Below are positions 57,153 through 64,000 of a stretch of DNA of 64,000 nt, piece by piece. Made by a program: the position numbers and the translations under genes. How positions within the stretch are numbered: the first letter of the stretch is position 1; every line of letters begins with the position of its first letter. Below the pieces are notes generated by a model. It worked only from the letters and a program-made list of their open reading frames with translations, did no database searches and was not told where the DNA came from. This DNA comes from Brucella pituitosa (GTDB lineage Bacteria; Pseudomonadota; Alphaproteobacteria; Rhizobiales; Rhizobiaceae), in contig NZ_PYSY02000001.1 in the NCBI RefSeq assembly GCF_003049685.1, positions 558,001-622,000 on the forward strand, in the 5' to 3' direction.

Positions 57153-58487
57153 ATGACGAAGGCTGAGCAAGGCCAGAGCAAGGGCCAATTTAATGGCGTG
57201 ACCTTGGGCATCGACTTCGGCACAACCAACACTGTCCTGTCGTTGGCTTCACCCGATGGTTCGACGGCAGTGCTGAGCGTGCCGAAAGATGGCGTTGATG
57301 TGACCGGCTATCGCTCGATTCTCTGTTTCTGGCAGGATCGCGAAACCGGCGAGCGCACGTCGGAAAGTGGTCCATGGGCCATGGACGCGTTCGTCAACGC
57401 GCCGCACTCAACCCGTATGTTGCAATCCTTCAAGACGTTTGCGGCCCAAAAATCTTTTACCGACACGCCGGTTTACGGCAAGCGCTTCAAGTTTGAGGAC
57501 ATTCTCGAGACTTTTCTGGAGTCAGTTGCAGCGCGCCTTGGGGATCGTTTGCCTCCTAAGGGCAATCGTGTTGTCATCGGTCGTCCGGTCATTTTTGCCG
57601 GAGCGTCGCCTGATGAAGAGCTGGCCATGCAGCGCTATGAAAAAGCATTTCGCGCTTTTGGATTTACCGATATTCATTATGTGTATGAGCCTGTGGCGGC
57701 TGCATATTTCTACGCACAGGAGCTGAAGGCCGAATCGACTGTTCTTGTGGCCGACTTTGGCGGCGGTACGAGCGACTTTTCTATCGTGCGATTTGAAGTG
57801 GGTGCGCAGGGCCTAAGTTTCACGCCATTGAGCCAGACCGGTCTCGGCATTGCAGGCGACACATTCGATTATCGCATTATCGACAATGCGGTTTCCCCGC
57901 TTCTGGGTAAAAATGGCGAATATAAATCTTTCGGCAAACGCCTGCCGATACCGCGTCATTATTATGCGAACTTCGCACGGTGGAATACGCTGTTCCTGAT
58001 GAACTCGCCAGCCACCATTCGCGCACTGACCGATCTTGCGAAGAATGCCGTCGATCCCGAACCGCTCGAGCATTTCATCAACCTGATCGAGAACGACTAC
58101 GGTTATGAGATTTATCGCGCCGTCTCAAACCTCAAAGTACGCTTGTCATCGGAAAGAATATCTGAGCTTCATTTCAAAGCTGATGATTTCGAGATCAGGT
58201 CCGATATCACCCGCAACGATTTTGACAACTGGATTGCCGATGACGTGGCGAATATCGAACAATCAGTTGAGCAGGCTGTGGAGAATGCGGGGCTTACTTT
58301 TGCGGGTATCGATCGTGTCTTCCTGACGGGCGGCACATCCTTCGTGCCTGCCATCCGCGAGGCTTTTGAAAAGCGTTTCCCGGATGCAATGGTCACAAGC
58401 TCGAACCAGTTTGATTCGATTGCCAATGGTCTGGCCCTGATCGGTCAAAGTGCCGATATCGAGCGCTGGGCAGTGAAGCTGAATTAG
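57153..58487 (+). CDS. Hsp70-like protein of the YegD type, lacking the substrate-binding domain
   Basis: A 444-residue protein with only an actin-like ATPase fold: phosphate-1 loop LGIDFGTTNTVLSLA, phosphate-2 loop VADFGGGTSDFS and adenosine loop FLTGGTSFVPAIREAF. It ends shortly after the ATPase part and has no DnaK-type beta-sandwich or lid. YegD-like proteins are of unknown function and probably not classical chaperones. ATG 57153 after AGAGGCAG fits the family start. Its 3' end overlaps the convergent YkuD gene by 4 bp. Confidence 0.9.
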   Translation: MTKAEQGQSKGQFNGVTLGIDFGTTNTVLSLASPDGSTAVLSVPKDGVDVTGYRSILCFWQDRETGERTSESGPWAMDAFVNAPHSTRMLQSFKTFAAQKSFTDTPVYGKRFKFEDILETFLESVAARLGDRLPPKGNRVVIGRPVIFAGASPDEELAMQRYEKAFRAFGFTDIHYVYEPVAAAYFYAQELKAESTVLVADFGGGTSDFSIVRFEVGAQGLSFTPLSQTGLGIAGDTFDYRIIDNAVSPLLGKNGEYKSFGKRLPIPRHYYANFARWNTLFLMNSPATIRALTDLAKNAVDPEPLEHFINLIENDYGYEIYRAVSNLKVRLSSERISELHFKADDFEIRSDITRNDFDNWIADDVANIEQSVEQAVENAGLTFAGIDRVFLTGGTSFVPAIREAFEKRFPDAMVTSSNQFDSIANGLALIGQSADIERWAVKLN

Positions 58488-59026
58488 GGCTCGATGACGA
58501 TGGGGGTGCCATTTGGCACCTTCGACCAGATTTCGCGCATCTCCGTGTTGGTCACGCCGATGCAGCCGTCCGTCCAGTCCCAGAGATGGTGCACAGAAGC
58601 AAGCCATCCCCAGCCATTAGGCAGGCCGTGGATCATGATATTGCCGCCGGGTGCATAGCCTGCCGCATCGGCTGCACTCTGGTCTGCAGTATTTGGATAG
58701 GAAACATGCAGGCTCAGATGCGCCATTGAGCGCGGATTGCGCCAATCAATGATGTAAGCGCCCTCAGGTGTTTTCTGGGCGCCCTCGCGGCTCTTATGTC
58801 CCCCATCGCCATTGCCGCCGAGTGCAATCCGATATGTGCCGATCACGGCGCCATCGCGCAGCAACGTCATCCGACGCTCGCCTTTATAAACCTTTATGGC
58901 GTCTGCCTGTTGTTCCGCAGGGAGAGATTGTGGCGGCTCGCCTGAACCGATGCGCGCCATGACCTTGGTGTAGCCGAACAAGCCGACAGCGATGAGAACG
59001 ACGACGAAAAGAATTTTCCTGATCAT
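58484..59026 (-). CDS. YkuD L,D-transpeptidase-family protein
   Basis: A 180-residue envelope protein with an N-terminal membrane helix (ILFVVVLIAVGLFGYTKV). The YkuD fold has the conserved IMIHGLPNGWGWL and WDWTDGCIGVTNTEM with catalytic His and Cys. This variant of the active site differs from the lipoprotein at 44364-45194 (SSGCIRL) and is close to the YafK/ErfK-like branch. It may act in peptidoglycan or amidase-type remodelling. Confidence 0.88.
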   Translation of the reverse strand: MIRKILFVVVLIAVGLFGYTKVMARIGSGEPPQSLPAEQQADAIKVYKGERRMTLLRDGAVIGTYRIALGGNGDGGHKSREGAQKTPEGAYIIDWRNPRSMAHLSLHVSYPNTADQSAADAAGYAPGGNIMIHGLPNGWGWLASVHHLWDWTDGCIGVTNTEMREIWSKVPNGTPIVIEP

Positions 59027-59035
59027 ATTGGTCGC

Positions 59036-59470
59036 TTATTTTTGGTCTGTGGCGCGTTCAAGGCAGTCTTTGATGCTCGTTTCACAAATGGGCGTTTGCG
59101 CACGGATTTCCGGATTGTCACGCCACATTTTGTATGTGATCCAGAACTCGACATCCTTATAGGCATATGTGCCAGCGCGTTTCTTGTTGCGGCTCTTCTC
59201 GAGCGCTTCGCTGGTGATCACCATATGATGTGCAAGTCGCTTGAACACCCAAGGCTGCGCACCTTTCTTATGCTCGAACGCCTCCAAATGATAATAGGGA
59301 TCGTTGTGAGCCGGATCGGGTTCCTGATGAATGACGGCCCAACGGGTGATTTTGGGTGTATTGGCAAGGATCACCACACGATCAAAGGTTTCAGCATTAA
59401 GATTTGAAGCCAGAAAGGGGAGGGCAATCAGTGCCGCCACCAGTGTACTCAATGTCTTTTTGCCGACCAT
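59036..59470 (-). CDS. Secreted protein of unknown function (DUF5086-like)
   Basis: A 144-residue exported protein with signal peptide MVGKKTLSTLVAALIALPFLA cut near SNLNAETF. The start ATG 59470 is preceded by AAAGGA at good spacing; earlier in-frame starts at 59488 and 59524 are worse. The mature part has a conserved look (VILANTPKITRWAVIHQEPDPAHNDPYYHLE) and resembles DUF5086, but I cannot confirm the family. Two cysteines near the C-terminus (CETSIKDC) may form a disulfide. It follows the YkuD gene's start by 9 bp, so the two are probably co-transcribed. Confidence 0.75.
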   Translation of the reverse strand: MVGKKTLSTLVAALIALPFLASNLNAETFDRVVILANTPKITRWAVIHQEPDPAHNDPYYHLEAFEHKKGAQPWVFKRLAHHMVITSEALEKSRNKKRAGTYAYKDVEFWITYKMWRDNPEIRAQTPICETSIKDCLERATDQK

Positions 59471-59693
59471 TTTAAATTCCTTTTGCATTCCAGATAAATC
59501 CAGCACGCTCTTGCCTGAACGCATTTGCTATTGGGATAGCTAAAAAAGCAAATAAAAACAAACCTCCGGGAACGGTGTTAATTCAAAATTAATCAATCTT
59601 TTCAAAGGGTAAACAAAATACCGTTAACCATCCATCAAGGTTAATACTCCATTATTCGCTATAGTTAAGTAATCGTTGCGAGTGGAGTTTGCG

Positions 59694-60986
59694 GTGCGTT
59701 TTGGTTCCATGCGAGCGCTGTTTGGCCGGTCAAAGGCCGCTGCCGAGCCGGTATGGCATTATCCGGTAACGGGCTATTGTCCCGAGGATGGTCGCTATTA
59801 CGCTGTTCGCGCCAAGCCACGTCATGTCGTGCGCAAGCCGCATCGTCTGGTGCCGCTTTTGCTGGCTGCGATCGCCTACCTGTTCAACTCCAATGCAATT
59901 GCCTTTCAGGATATGGCAAGCCTTGTACCGACTGCAGACGTGGCAGGGCATCGCTGGACAGCTTTTGTCGCCAAGGCTCCGGTTGGTTCGCTGCATCAGG
60001 CAGAAATGCCTTTTGTCGATGCAACGACGGTCACAGGCAGTATTGCTGCAACAGGTATTCAGGTGCCGGGCATTGGCCGCGTTGCACTTTCCGGTGGGCA
60101 GAAGACTGCTAAGCTTGGTATCGATGATCCCAACCCGGATGAAAACCGCATCAATCGTTCGGACAAGACCGGTCGCATCGTTTCTGTTAAGCCTAAGGCT
60201 CCGGCGCGGGCTTTCAACGCGGGCAGCATGTTTGAGAAAATAAGCATGATCACAGCGCCGCGCGAAAAAATCGATGCGCGCATGGCCTTCTCAAAGTCCA
60301 GCATTGAAGGGAAGGAGGTTGAGATCGCGATGGCGTTCCACGCGGTCAAACCACCCAAACCCAAGCAGGATATGCCCGTGCAGCTGGCAAAGCTGATCAA
60401 CAATAATGAGCCCGACGTTCTCGCGTTGGGCTATGCGCCTTCTAAGCCCGACTACGGCAAAACTTCGCCCTTTGAAAGTATTCTGACGCCGGAAGCAGAT
60501 AGCGGTCGTTTTGTGCCGCCGATCAGTGAACAGGACCACGCATGGGCGGCTACGCCTTTGCCTGCAGAATCCTTTGGATCGAAAGAGCAGAAGTGTCTCG
60601 CAGAGGCAGTCTACTATGAAGCGCGTGGCGAAACCGTCAAAGGACAGGTAGCCGTAGCGCAGGTCGTACTCAATCGCGTTCGCAACCCGTCTTATCCGGG
60701 AACCATTTGCGATGTGGTCTATCAGAATCGCAACTGGCTCAATGCATGCCAGTTTTCATTTGCCTGCGATGGGCAAAAGCATCGCGTAACCGAGATGCCG
60801 CAATGGCGCATGGCGCAGCAGGTCGCCAAAACAGTCACCGCCGGTCAGATCTGGCTGCCGGAGGTTGGTTCCTCCACCCATTATCACGCGACCTATGTCA
60901 GCCCGTTCTGGGCACCCACCATGAAGAAGATGACCAAGATCGGCCTTCATGTGTTCTATCGCACTTATGGCGGCGGCTGGAGCTAA
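59694..60986 (+). CDS. Cell wall hydrolase, SleB type
   Basis: Secreted or membrane-anchored peptidoglycan hydrolase of 430 residues. An N-terminal hydrophobic segment (PHRLVPLLLAAIAYLFNSNAIAF, about residues 50-72) precedes a disordered Pro/Lys/Ala-rich linker. The C-terminal Hydrolase_2 domain (about residues 310-430) has CLAEAVYYEARGETVKGQVAVAQVVLNRVRNPSYPGTICDVVYQN with the catalytic Glu, and HYHATYVSPFWAPTMKK. The start is uncertain: GTG 59694 has GTGGAG upstream; ATG 59709 would give a slightly shorter product. SleB homologues outside spore-formers remodel the wall in growth or division. Confidence 0.88.
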   Translation: MRFGSMRALFGRSKAAAEPVWHYPVTGYCPEDGRYYAVRAKPRHVVRKPHRLVPLLLAAIAYLFNSNAIAFQDMASLVPTADVAGHRWTAFVAKAPVGSLHQAEMPFVDATTVTGSIAATGIQVPGIGRVALSGGQKTAKLGIDDPNPDENRINRSDKTGRIVSVKPKAPARAFNAGSMFEKISMITAPREKIDARMAFSKSSIEGKEVEIAMAFHAVKPPKPKQDMPVQLAKLINNNEPDVLALGYAPSKPDYGKTSPFESILTPEADSGRFVPPISEQDHAWAATPLPAESFGSKEQKCLAEAVYYEARGETVKGQVAVAQVVLNRVRNPSYPGTICDVVYQNRNWLNACQFSFACDGQKHRVTEMPQWRMAQQVAKTVTAGQIWLPEVGSSTHYHATYVSPFWAPTMKKMTKIGLHVFYRTYGGGWS

Positions 60987-61316
60987 TAACAGGCGTCTGT
61001 TCAAGTGGCTTGCTACGAAATCACTTTCGGACACATTTATTTGTCTCGAACGTCGCTTGAAACGGGTGCACATTGATGAATCCATGTGCGGAGCTTCGCC
61101 TAATTCGATTCCAATTTTGAAGCCGAATTGCTGCATGAACTCCGACTTTGGGCGGAAAATGAGTCGCACCATCGGCTAAATCATTGCATTTACTAGAGAA
61201 AAAACCTTTTGAAGCAACTGCTTGACCGCCTTGACTAGCGCGCGGTGTGTCAATATGTTGCGCGCAACTTGGAAATGGGCTTTTAAGGCCCGCATTTCTT
61301 GCAAAAGGAGCTGCCA
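60987..61316. promoter_or_regulatory. 330-bp gap upstream of the F0 operon
   Basis: No gene recognised. It contains the atpI promoter described separately. The rest, near the SleB end, shows no clear hairpin terminator. Confidence 0.55.
61231..61259 (+). promoter_or_regulatory. Sigma-70-like promoter of the atpI operon
   Basis: TTGACT (61231-61236), 17-bp spacer, TATGTT (61254-61259), about 58 bp upstream of the atpI start. Spacing is optimal and the -35 box matches consensus at five of six positions. Confidence 0.6.
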
Positions 61317-61715
61317 ATGACGAGCGGCACTGAGCCCGGAAAGTCATCCGGTGTAGGCAGGGATGTGGACCGCAAAACTGTTTCCGGGGGGCTGGATCAG
61401 CGTTTGAACCGCCTTGAGGCCGAACTGGCCAAAAAGGGGGTGCTTAAACCACCGGCTTCTGAGAATGAGCGTTCGGAAACATCCAGTTCCGTCGCGCAGG
61501 CCATGAAACTCTCCAGCGAGTTTATTGCTGGTATCGTGGTTGGCGCAGTAATTGGTTGGGCTCTTGATCGCTACGCAGGCACGTCGCCATGGGGGTTGAT
61601 AGTATTTCTCCTTCTGGGCTTTGGCGCTGGCACCCTCAACGTGCTCCGTTCCGCAGGTTATGTTGCCGATCAAGGCAATAATAAGTCTAGCGTGGAAAAG
61701 AGCGATAAGGAATAA
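61317..61715 (+). CDS. atpI: ATP synthase subunit I
   Basis: A 132-residue protein with a polar, charged N-terminal half and two hydrophobic segments in the C-terminal half (SSEFIAGIVVGAVIGWALDRYAG and PWGLIVFLLLGFGAGTLNVLRSAGY). AtpI proteins assist c-ring assembly and possibly Mg2+ uptake. It is the first gene of the F0 operon, starting at ATG 61317 after AAAAGGAG. This matches the alphaproteobacterial form, where atpIBEF'F lies apart from atpHAGDC. Confidence 0.95.
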   Translation: MTSGTEPGKSSGVGRDVDRKTVSGGLDQRLNRLEAELAKKGVLKPPASENERSETSSSVAQAMKLSSEFIAGIVVGAVIGWALDRYAGTSPWGLIVFLLLGFGAGTLNVLRSAGYVADQGNNKSSVEKSDKE

Positions 61716-61821
61716 GTCTTCGCGGACATCACGAAAATGTTCGCGTATAGACACTTAAGACAAGCGGGCGGTTTGCCCGAGACTGAAACGCCTTAGGGCA
61801 GGAACGACAGACGAGGTTAAG

Positions 61822-62571
61822 TTGGCCAACGATCCGATCCATCAGTTCCAGGTTTCCCGGTTGATTCCGATCGACGTCGGTGGTTTGGACCTGTCGTTCA
61901 CCAATGTTTCGGCCTTTATGGTCGCAACGGTGGTGCTTGCGTCAGGCTTTCTTTACTTCACGTCGTCGAGCCGTGGACTGATCCCGAGCCGCCTTCAGTC
62001 GGTTTCGGAAATGGCCTATGAATTTGTAGCGTCGAGCCTGAGAGATTCGGCCGGGTCGAAGGGCATGAAGTTCTTCCCCTTCGTTTTCTCGCTGTTCATG
62101 TTCATTCTGGTCGCAAACTTTATCGGTTTGTTCCCGTATTTCTATACGATTACCAGCCAGATCATCGTTACATTTGCACTGTCGCTGCTCGTCATCGGCA
62201 CTGTAATTATCTACGGTTTCTACAAACATGGCATTGGCTTCCTCAAGCTGTTCGTGCCAAGCGGTGTTCCGGGCATCATCATCCCACTGGTTGTTGCCAT
62301 TGAAATCATTTCGTTCCTCTCGCGACCTATCAGCCTTTCTGTTCGTCTTTTCGCGAACATGCTGGCAGGCCACATCACGCTCAAGGTTTTCGCAGGCTTC
62401 GTTGTCTCGCTGAGCTCACTTGGTGCACTTGGTGTTGGTGGAGCGATCCTGCCTCTTATCATGACGGTCGCGATCACCGCGCTTGAGTTCCTGGTTGCAT
62501 TCCTCCAGGCCTACGTCTTCACCGTCCTTACCTGCATGTACATCAACGACGCAGTACATCCGGGTCACTAA
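61822..62571 (+). CDS. atpB: ATP synthase F0 subunit a
   Basis: Proton channel subunit a, 249 residues with five or six membrane helices. The essential Arg lies in [26 protein letters not shown], and [32 protein letters not shown] is the C-terminal family signature. The only suitable start is a TTG (61822) with GAGG about 7 bp upstream, a weak-start feature that would lower initiation relative to the c-subunit. A composite stem-loop unit begins 2 bp after the stop. Confidence 0.97.
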   Translation: MANDPIHQFQVSRLIPIDVGGLDLSFTNVSAFMVATVVLASGFLYFTSSSRGLIPSRLQSVSEMAYEFVASSLRDSAGSKGMKFFPFVFSLFMFILVANFIGLFPYFYTITSQIIVTFALSLLVIGTVIIYGFYKHGIGFLKLFVPSGVPGIIIPLVVAIEIISFLSRPISLSVRLFANMLAGHITLKVFAGFVVSLSSLGALGVGGAILPLIMTVAITALEFLVAFLQAYVFTVLTCMYINDAVHPGH

Positions 62572-62572
62572 A

Positions 62573-62672
62573 GCATGTTGCGGAAAAGTGGTTTACCGGT
62601 TTTCCGACAACAACATGCGTTATGAAAACATTTAAAGCGCTTCGCATCGATACAATTAAAGTGATGCGCTTT
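62573..62672 (+). repeat. Composite palindromic unit between atpB and atpE
   Basis: First element 62573-62618: outer arms gcatgttg/caacatgc, inner arms cggaaaa/ttttccg, loop gtggtttaccgg. A second, imperfect palindrome lies at about 62633-62672 (aaagcgc ... gatgcgcttt). Total length 100 bp. It starts 2 bp after the atpB stop and 71 bp before the atpE start, inside the operon, where it could act as an RNA processing or stabilising structure. Confidence 0.8.
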
Positions 62673-62743
62673 GAGGTTCTAGCCGGCGGGTTTCCGCCAG
62701 AACAGAAATCCGCACTAATTTGCAATCCAGAAGGAGCTTTAAC

Positions 62744-62971
62744 ATGGAAGCGGAAGCAGCAAAGTACATCGGCGCCGGTCTCGCCTGTTTCGGTATGGCC
62801 GGTACGGCTCTCGGCCTCGGCAACATTTTCGGTAGCTATCTCTCGGGCGCTCTGCGTAACCCATCCGCTGCTGACAGCCAGTTCGGCCGTCTGGTATTCG
62901 GTTTCGCTGTGACGGAAGCTCTGGGCATCTTCTCGCTGCTCATCGCGCTTCTGCTCCTCTTCGCTGTTTAA
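62744..62971 (+). CDS. atpE: ATP synthase F0 subunit c
   Basis: A 75-residue proteolipid hairpin forming the rotor ring. Two hydrophobic helices ([31 protein letters not shown] and [25 protein letters not shown]) flank the polar loop; the proton-binding Glu is in VTEALGIF. It starts at ATG 62744 after AAGGAG, a much stronger start than atpB's TTG, which fits the many copies of c needed per enzyme. Confidence 0.97.
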   Translation: MEAEAAKYIGAGLACFGMAGTALGLGNIFGSYLSGALRNPSAADSQFGRLVFGFAVTEALGIFSLLIALLLLFAV

Positions 62972-62990
62972 TAAACAGTCGCAAGAAACT

Positions 62991-63032
62991 GGCCTGCCGC
63001 GATCTGTATCTTGAAATGCAGCGCGGCTGGCC
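62991..63032 (+). terminator. Stem-loop after atpE
   Basis: Stem ggcctgccgcg (62991-63001) / cgcggctggcc (63022-63032), ten pairs with one T-T mismatch, 20-nt loop, followed by ttt. Lying 20 bp after atpE and inside the operon, it may partly terminate or protect the mRNA and raise atpE expression. Confidence 0.6.
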
Positions 63033-63120
63033 TTTGCATATGACGTCTAAGTGAGCATGTTTCTATAAATCCGGGACTTCTTTCCGGAAAAGAGCATGCT
63101 GGATTGAAGGGGAAATCTGG

Positions 63121-63738
63121 ATGTTCGTGTCCACGGCGTTTGCCCAAACCGCCACCGAATCGCAACCGGCACCAGCTGCTGGTGAGCACGGCGCAGCCGA
63201 TGCTGTGCACACCGAAACCGGGGTCGCGCACGATGCCGGACACGGCAGCGGCGTATTCCCGCCGTTTGATTCCACCCATTACGCATCGCAGCTTCTGTGG
63301 CTGGCGATCACTTTCGGTCTTTTCTATCTGTTCCTGTCGCGCGTGGTTCTTCCGCGTATCGGCGGCGTGATCGAAAACCGTCGTGACCGTATCGCACAGG
63401 ATCTCGAGCAGGCTGCCCGCCTTAAGCAAGATGCGGACAACGCCATTGCTGCTTACGAGCAGGAACTGACTGCTGCGCGCACCAAGGCTGCTTCGATTGC
63501 TGAAGCTGCTCACGAAAAAGGCAAGGGCGAAGCGGAGGCCGAACGTGCCACTGCGGAAGCTGCTCTCGAGAGCAAGCTTGCTGAAGCGGAAGAACGTATC
63601 GCCGCAATCAAGGCCAAGGCCATGAGCGATGTCGGCACTATCGCCGAAGAAACCACGTCTGCGATTGTTGAACAGCTTCTGGGAACCAAGGCCGATAAGG
63701 CTGACGTGACCGCAGCAGTCAAAACCGCAAACGCCTGA
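63121..63738 (+). CDS. atpF2: ATP synthase F0 subunit b'
   Basis: Stator subunit b' (AtpG/AtpX of alphaproteobacteria), 205 residues. A polar Ala/His-rich N-terminal extension of about 45 residues precedes one membrane helix ([25 protein letters not shown]) and a long coiled coil rich in Ala, Glu and Lys. Two different b-type genes in a row (here and at 63749) show the heterodimeric b/b' stator typical of photosynthetic and alphaproteobacterial enzymes. Confidence 0.95.
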   Translation: MFVSTAFAQTATESQPAPAAGEHGAADAVHTETGVAHDAGHGSGVFPPFDSTHYASQLLWLAITFGLFYLFLSRVVLPRIGGVIENRRDRIAQDLEQAARLKQDADNAIAAYEQELTAARTKAASIAEAAHEKGKGEAEAERATAEAALESKLAEAEERIAAIKAKAMSDVGTIAEETTSAIVEQLLGTKADKADVTAAVKTANA

Positions 63739-63748
63739 GGAGACGAAA

Positions 63749-64000
63749 ATGGATTCAACATTTTGGGCATTTATTGCTCTTCTTCTCTTCATTGCACTGA
63801 TTGTTTACCTGAAGGTTCCGGGCATGATCGGTCGCTCGCTCGATGAGCGCGCCGAAAACATCAAGAAGGAACTCGAAGAAGCCCGCACCCTGCGCGAAGA
63901 AGCCCAGCAGCTTCTTGCTGAATATCATCGCAAGCGCAAGGAAGCGGAAAAAGAAGCTGGCGACATTGTCGCTGCGGCAGAGCGCGAAGCAAAGGCTCTT
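63749..64000 (+). CDS. atpF: ATP synthase F0 subunit b (partial, cut by window end)
   Basis: The first 84 codons of subunit b. MDSTFWAFIALLLFIALIVYLKVPGMIGRSLDERAENIKKELEEA shows the N-terminal membrane helix and the start of the coiled-coil stalk. It begins 10 bp after the b' stop with GAGGAGACG upstream. The reading frame is open at the window edge. Confidence 0.96.
   Translation, partial: MDSTFWAFIALLLFIALIVYLKVPGMIGRSLDERAENIKKELEEARTLREEAQQLLAEYHRKRKEAEKEAGDIVAAAEREAKAL

Overview
The window is chromosomal DNA of an alphaproteobacterium of the order Rhizobiales, most likely Brucellaceae (Ochrobactrum/Brucella). This rests on an Omp2-type porin with a C-terminal Phe, a type B chloramphenicol acetyltransferase, BacA, an IalB-like protein, a PuuD-type urate oxidase, a split F0 operon (atpI-B-E-F'-F) and Brucella-like short palindromic repeats. 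I found no rRNA, tRNA, CRISPR array, insertion sequence or prophage. Placement at genus level is inference.

Layout. 1-3130: panB, a SpoIIAA-like gene coupled to a TetR regulator, a palindrome-rich gap with a TetR-type operator, and catB. 3448-12606: ferredoxin-NADP reductase, an MFS exporter, the two-gene carboxyspermidine/carboxynorspermidine polyamine pathway, a Ser/Cys-type proline racemase family enzyme, a MATE exporter and an IalB-like periplasmic protein. 13141-14295: porin. 14626-25899: a purine degradation island (allE, allantoinase-OHCU decarboxylase fusion, uraH, xdhABC, a LysR regulator, puuD, guaD). 26017-31996: an IclR regulator divergent from gcl-hyi-glxR-glycerate kinase, which takes the glyoxylate left by purine degradation to 2-phosphoglycerate. 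Together the two blocks run from guanine/xanthine toward central metabolism, although allantoate hydrolase and ureidoglycolate lyase are not in the window.

31977-40052: complete cbb3 oxidase locus ccoNOQP-ccoGHIS on the minus strand, including the small genes ccoQ and ccoS, with a perfect FNR/FixK box upstream of ccoN. 40305-45808: a two-component system, divergent dsbD, an L,D-transpeptidase lipoprotein and a DsbA-like oxidoreductase (envelope thiol and cell-wall functions). 46005-49295: ada coupled to a 2OG-Fe(II) oxygenase, an ArsC/Spx-like protein and a FUSC-type membrane protein. 49337-50098 is an AT-rich orphan with a HEPN-like RNxxxH motif. 50203-60986: an MFS protein, BacA, a secreted polysaccharide deacetylase, a TPR membrane protein, der, an alpha/beta hydrolase, a truncated Hsp70, a second YkuD protein and a SleB hydrolase. 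61317-64000: F0 genes of ATP synthase, the last one cut by the window edge.

Main points for follow-up. (1) xdhB carries a single-base deletion near 19911 that splits it into two frames. (2) A family of about 45-bp stem-loops recurs about ten times; the stem arms differ between copies but stay complementary, and several begin 2-7 nt after a stop codon, often followed by a second palindrome to make a unit of about 100 bp. (3) A 105-bp Bru-RS-like palindrome and a half copy both abut stop codons. (4) The AT-rich HEPN-like orphan is the best candidate for recently acquired, undescribed function. I did not find a clear new multi-gene system.
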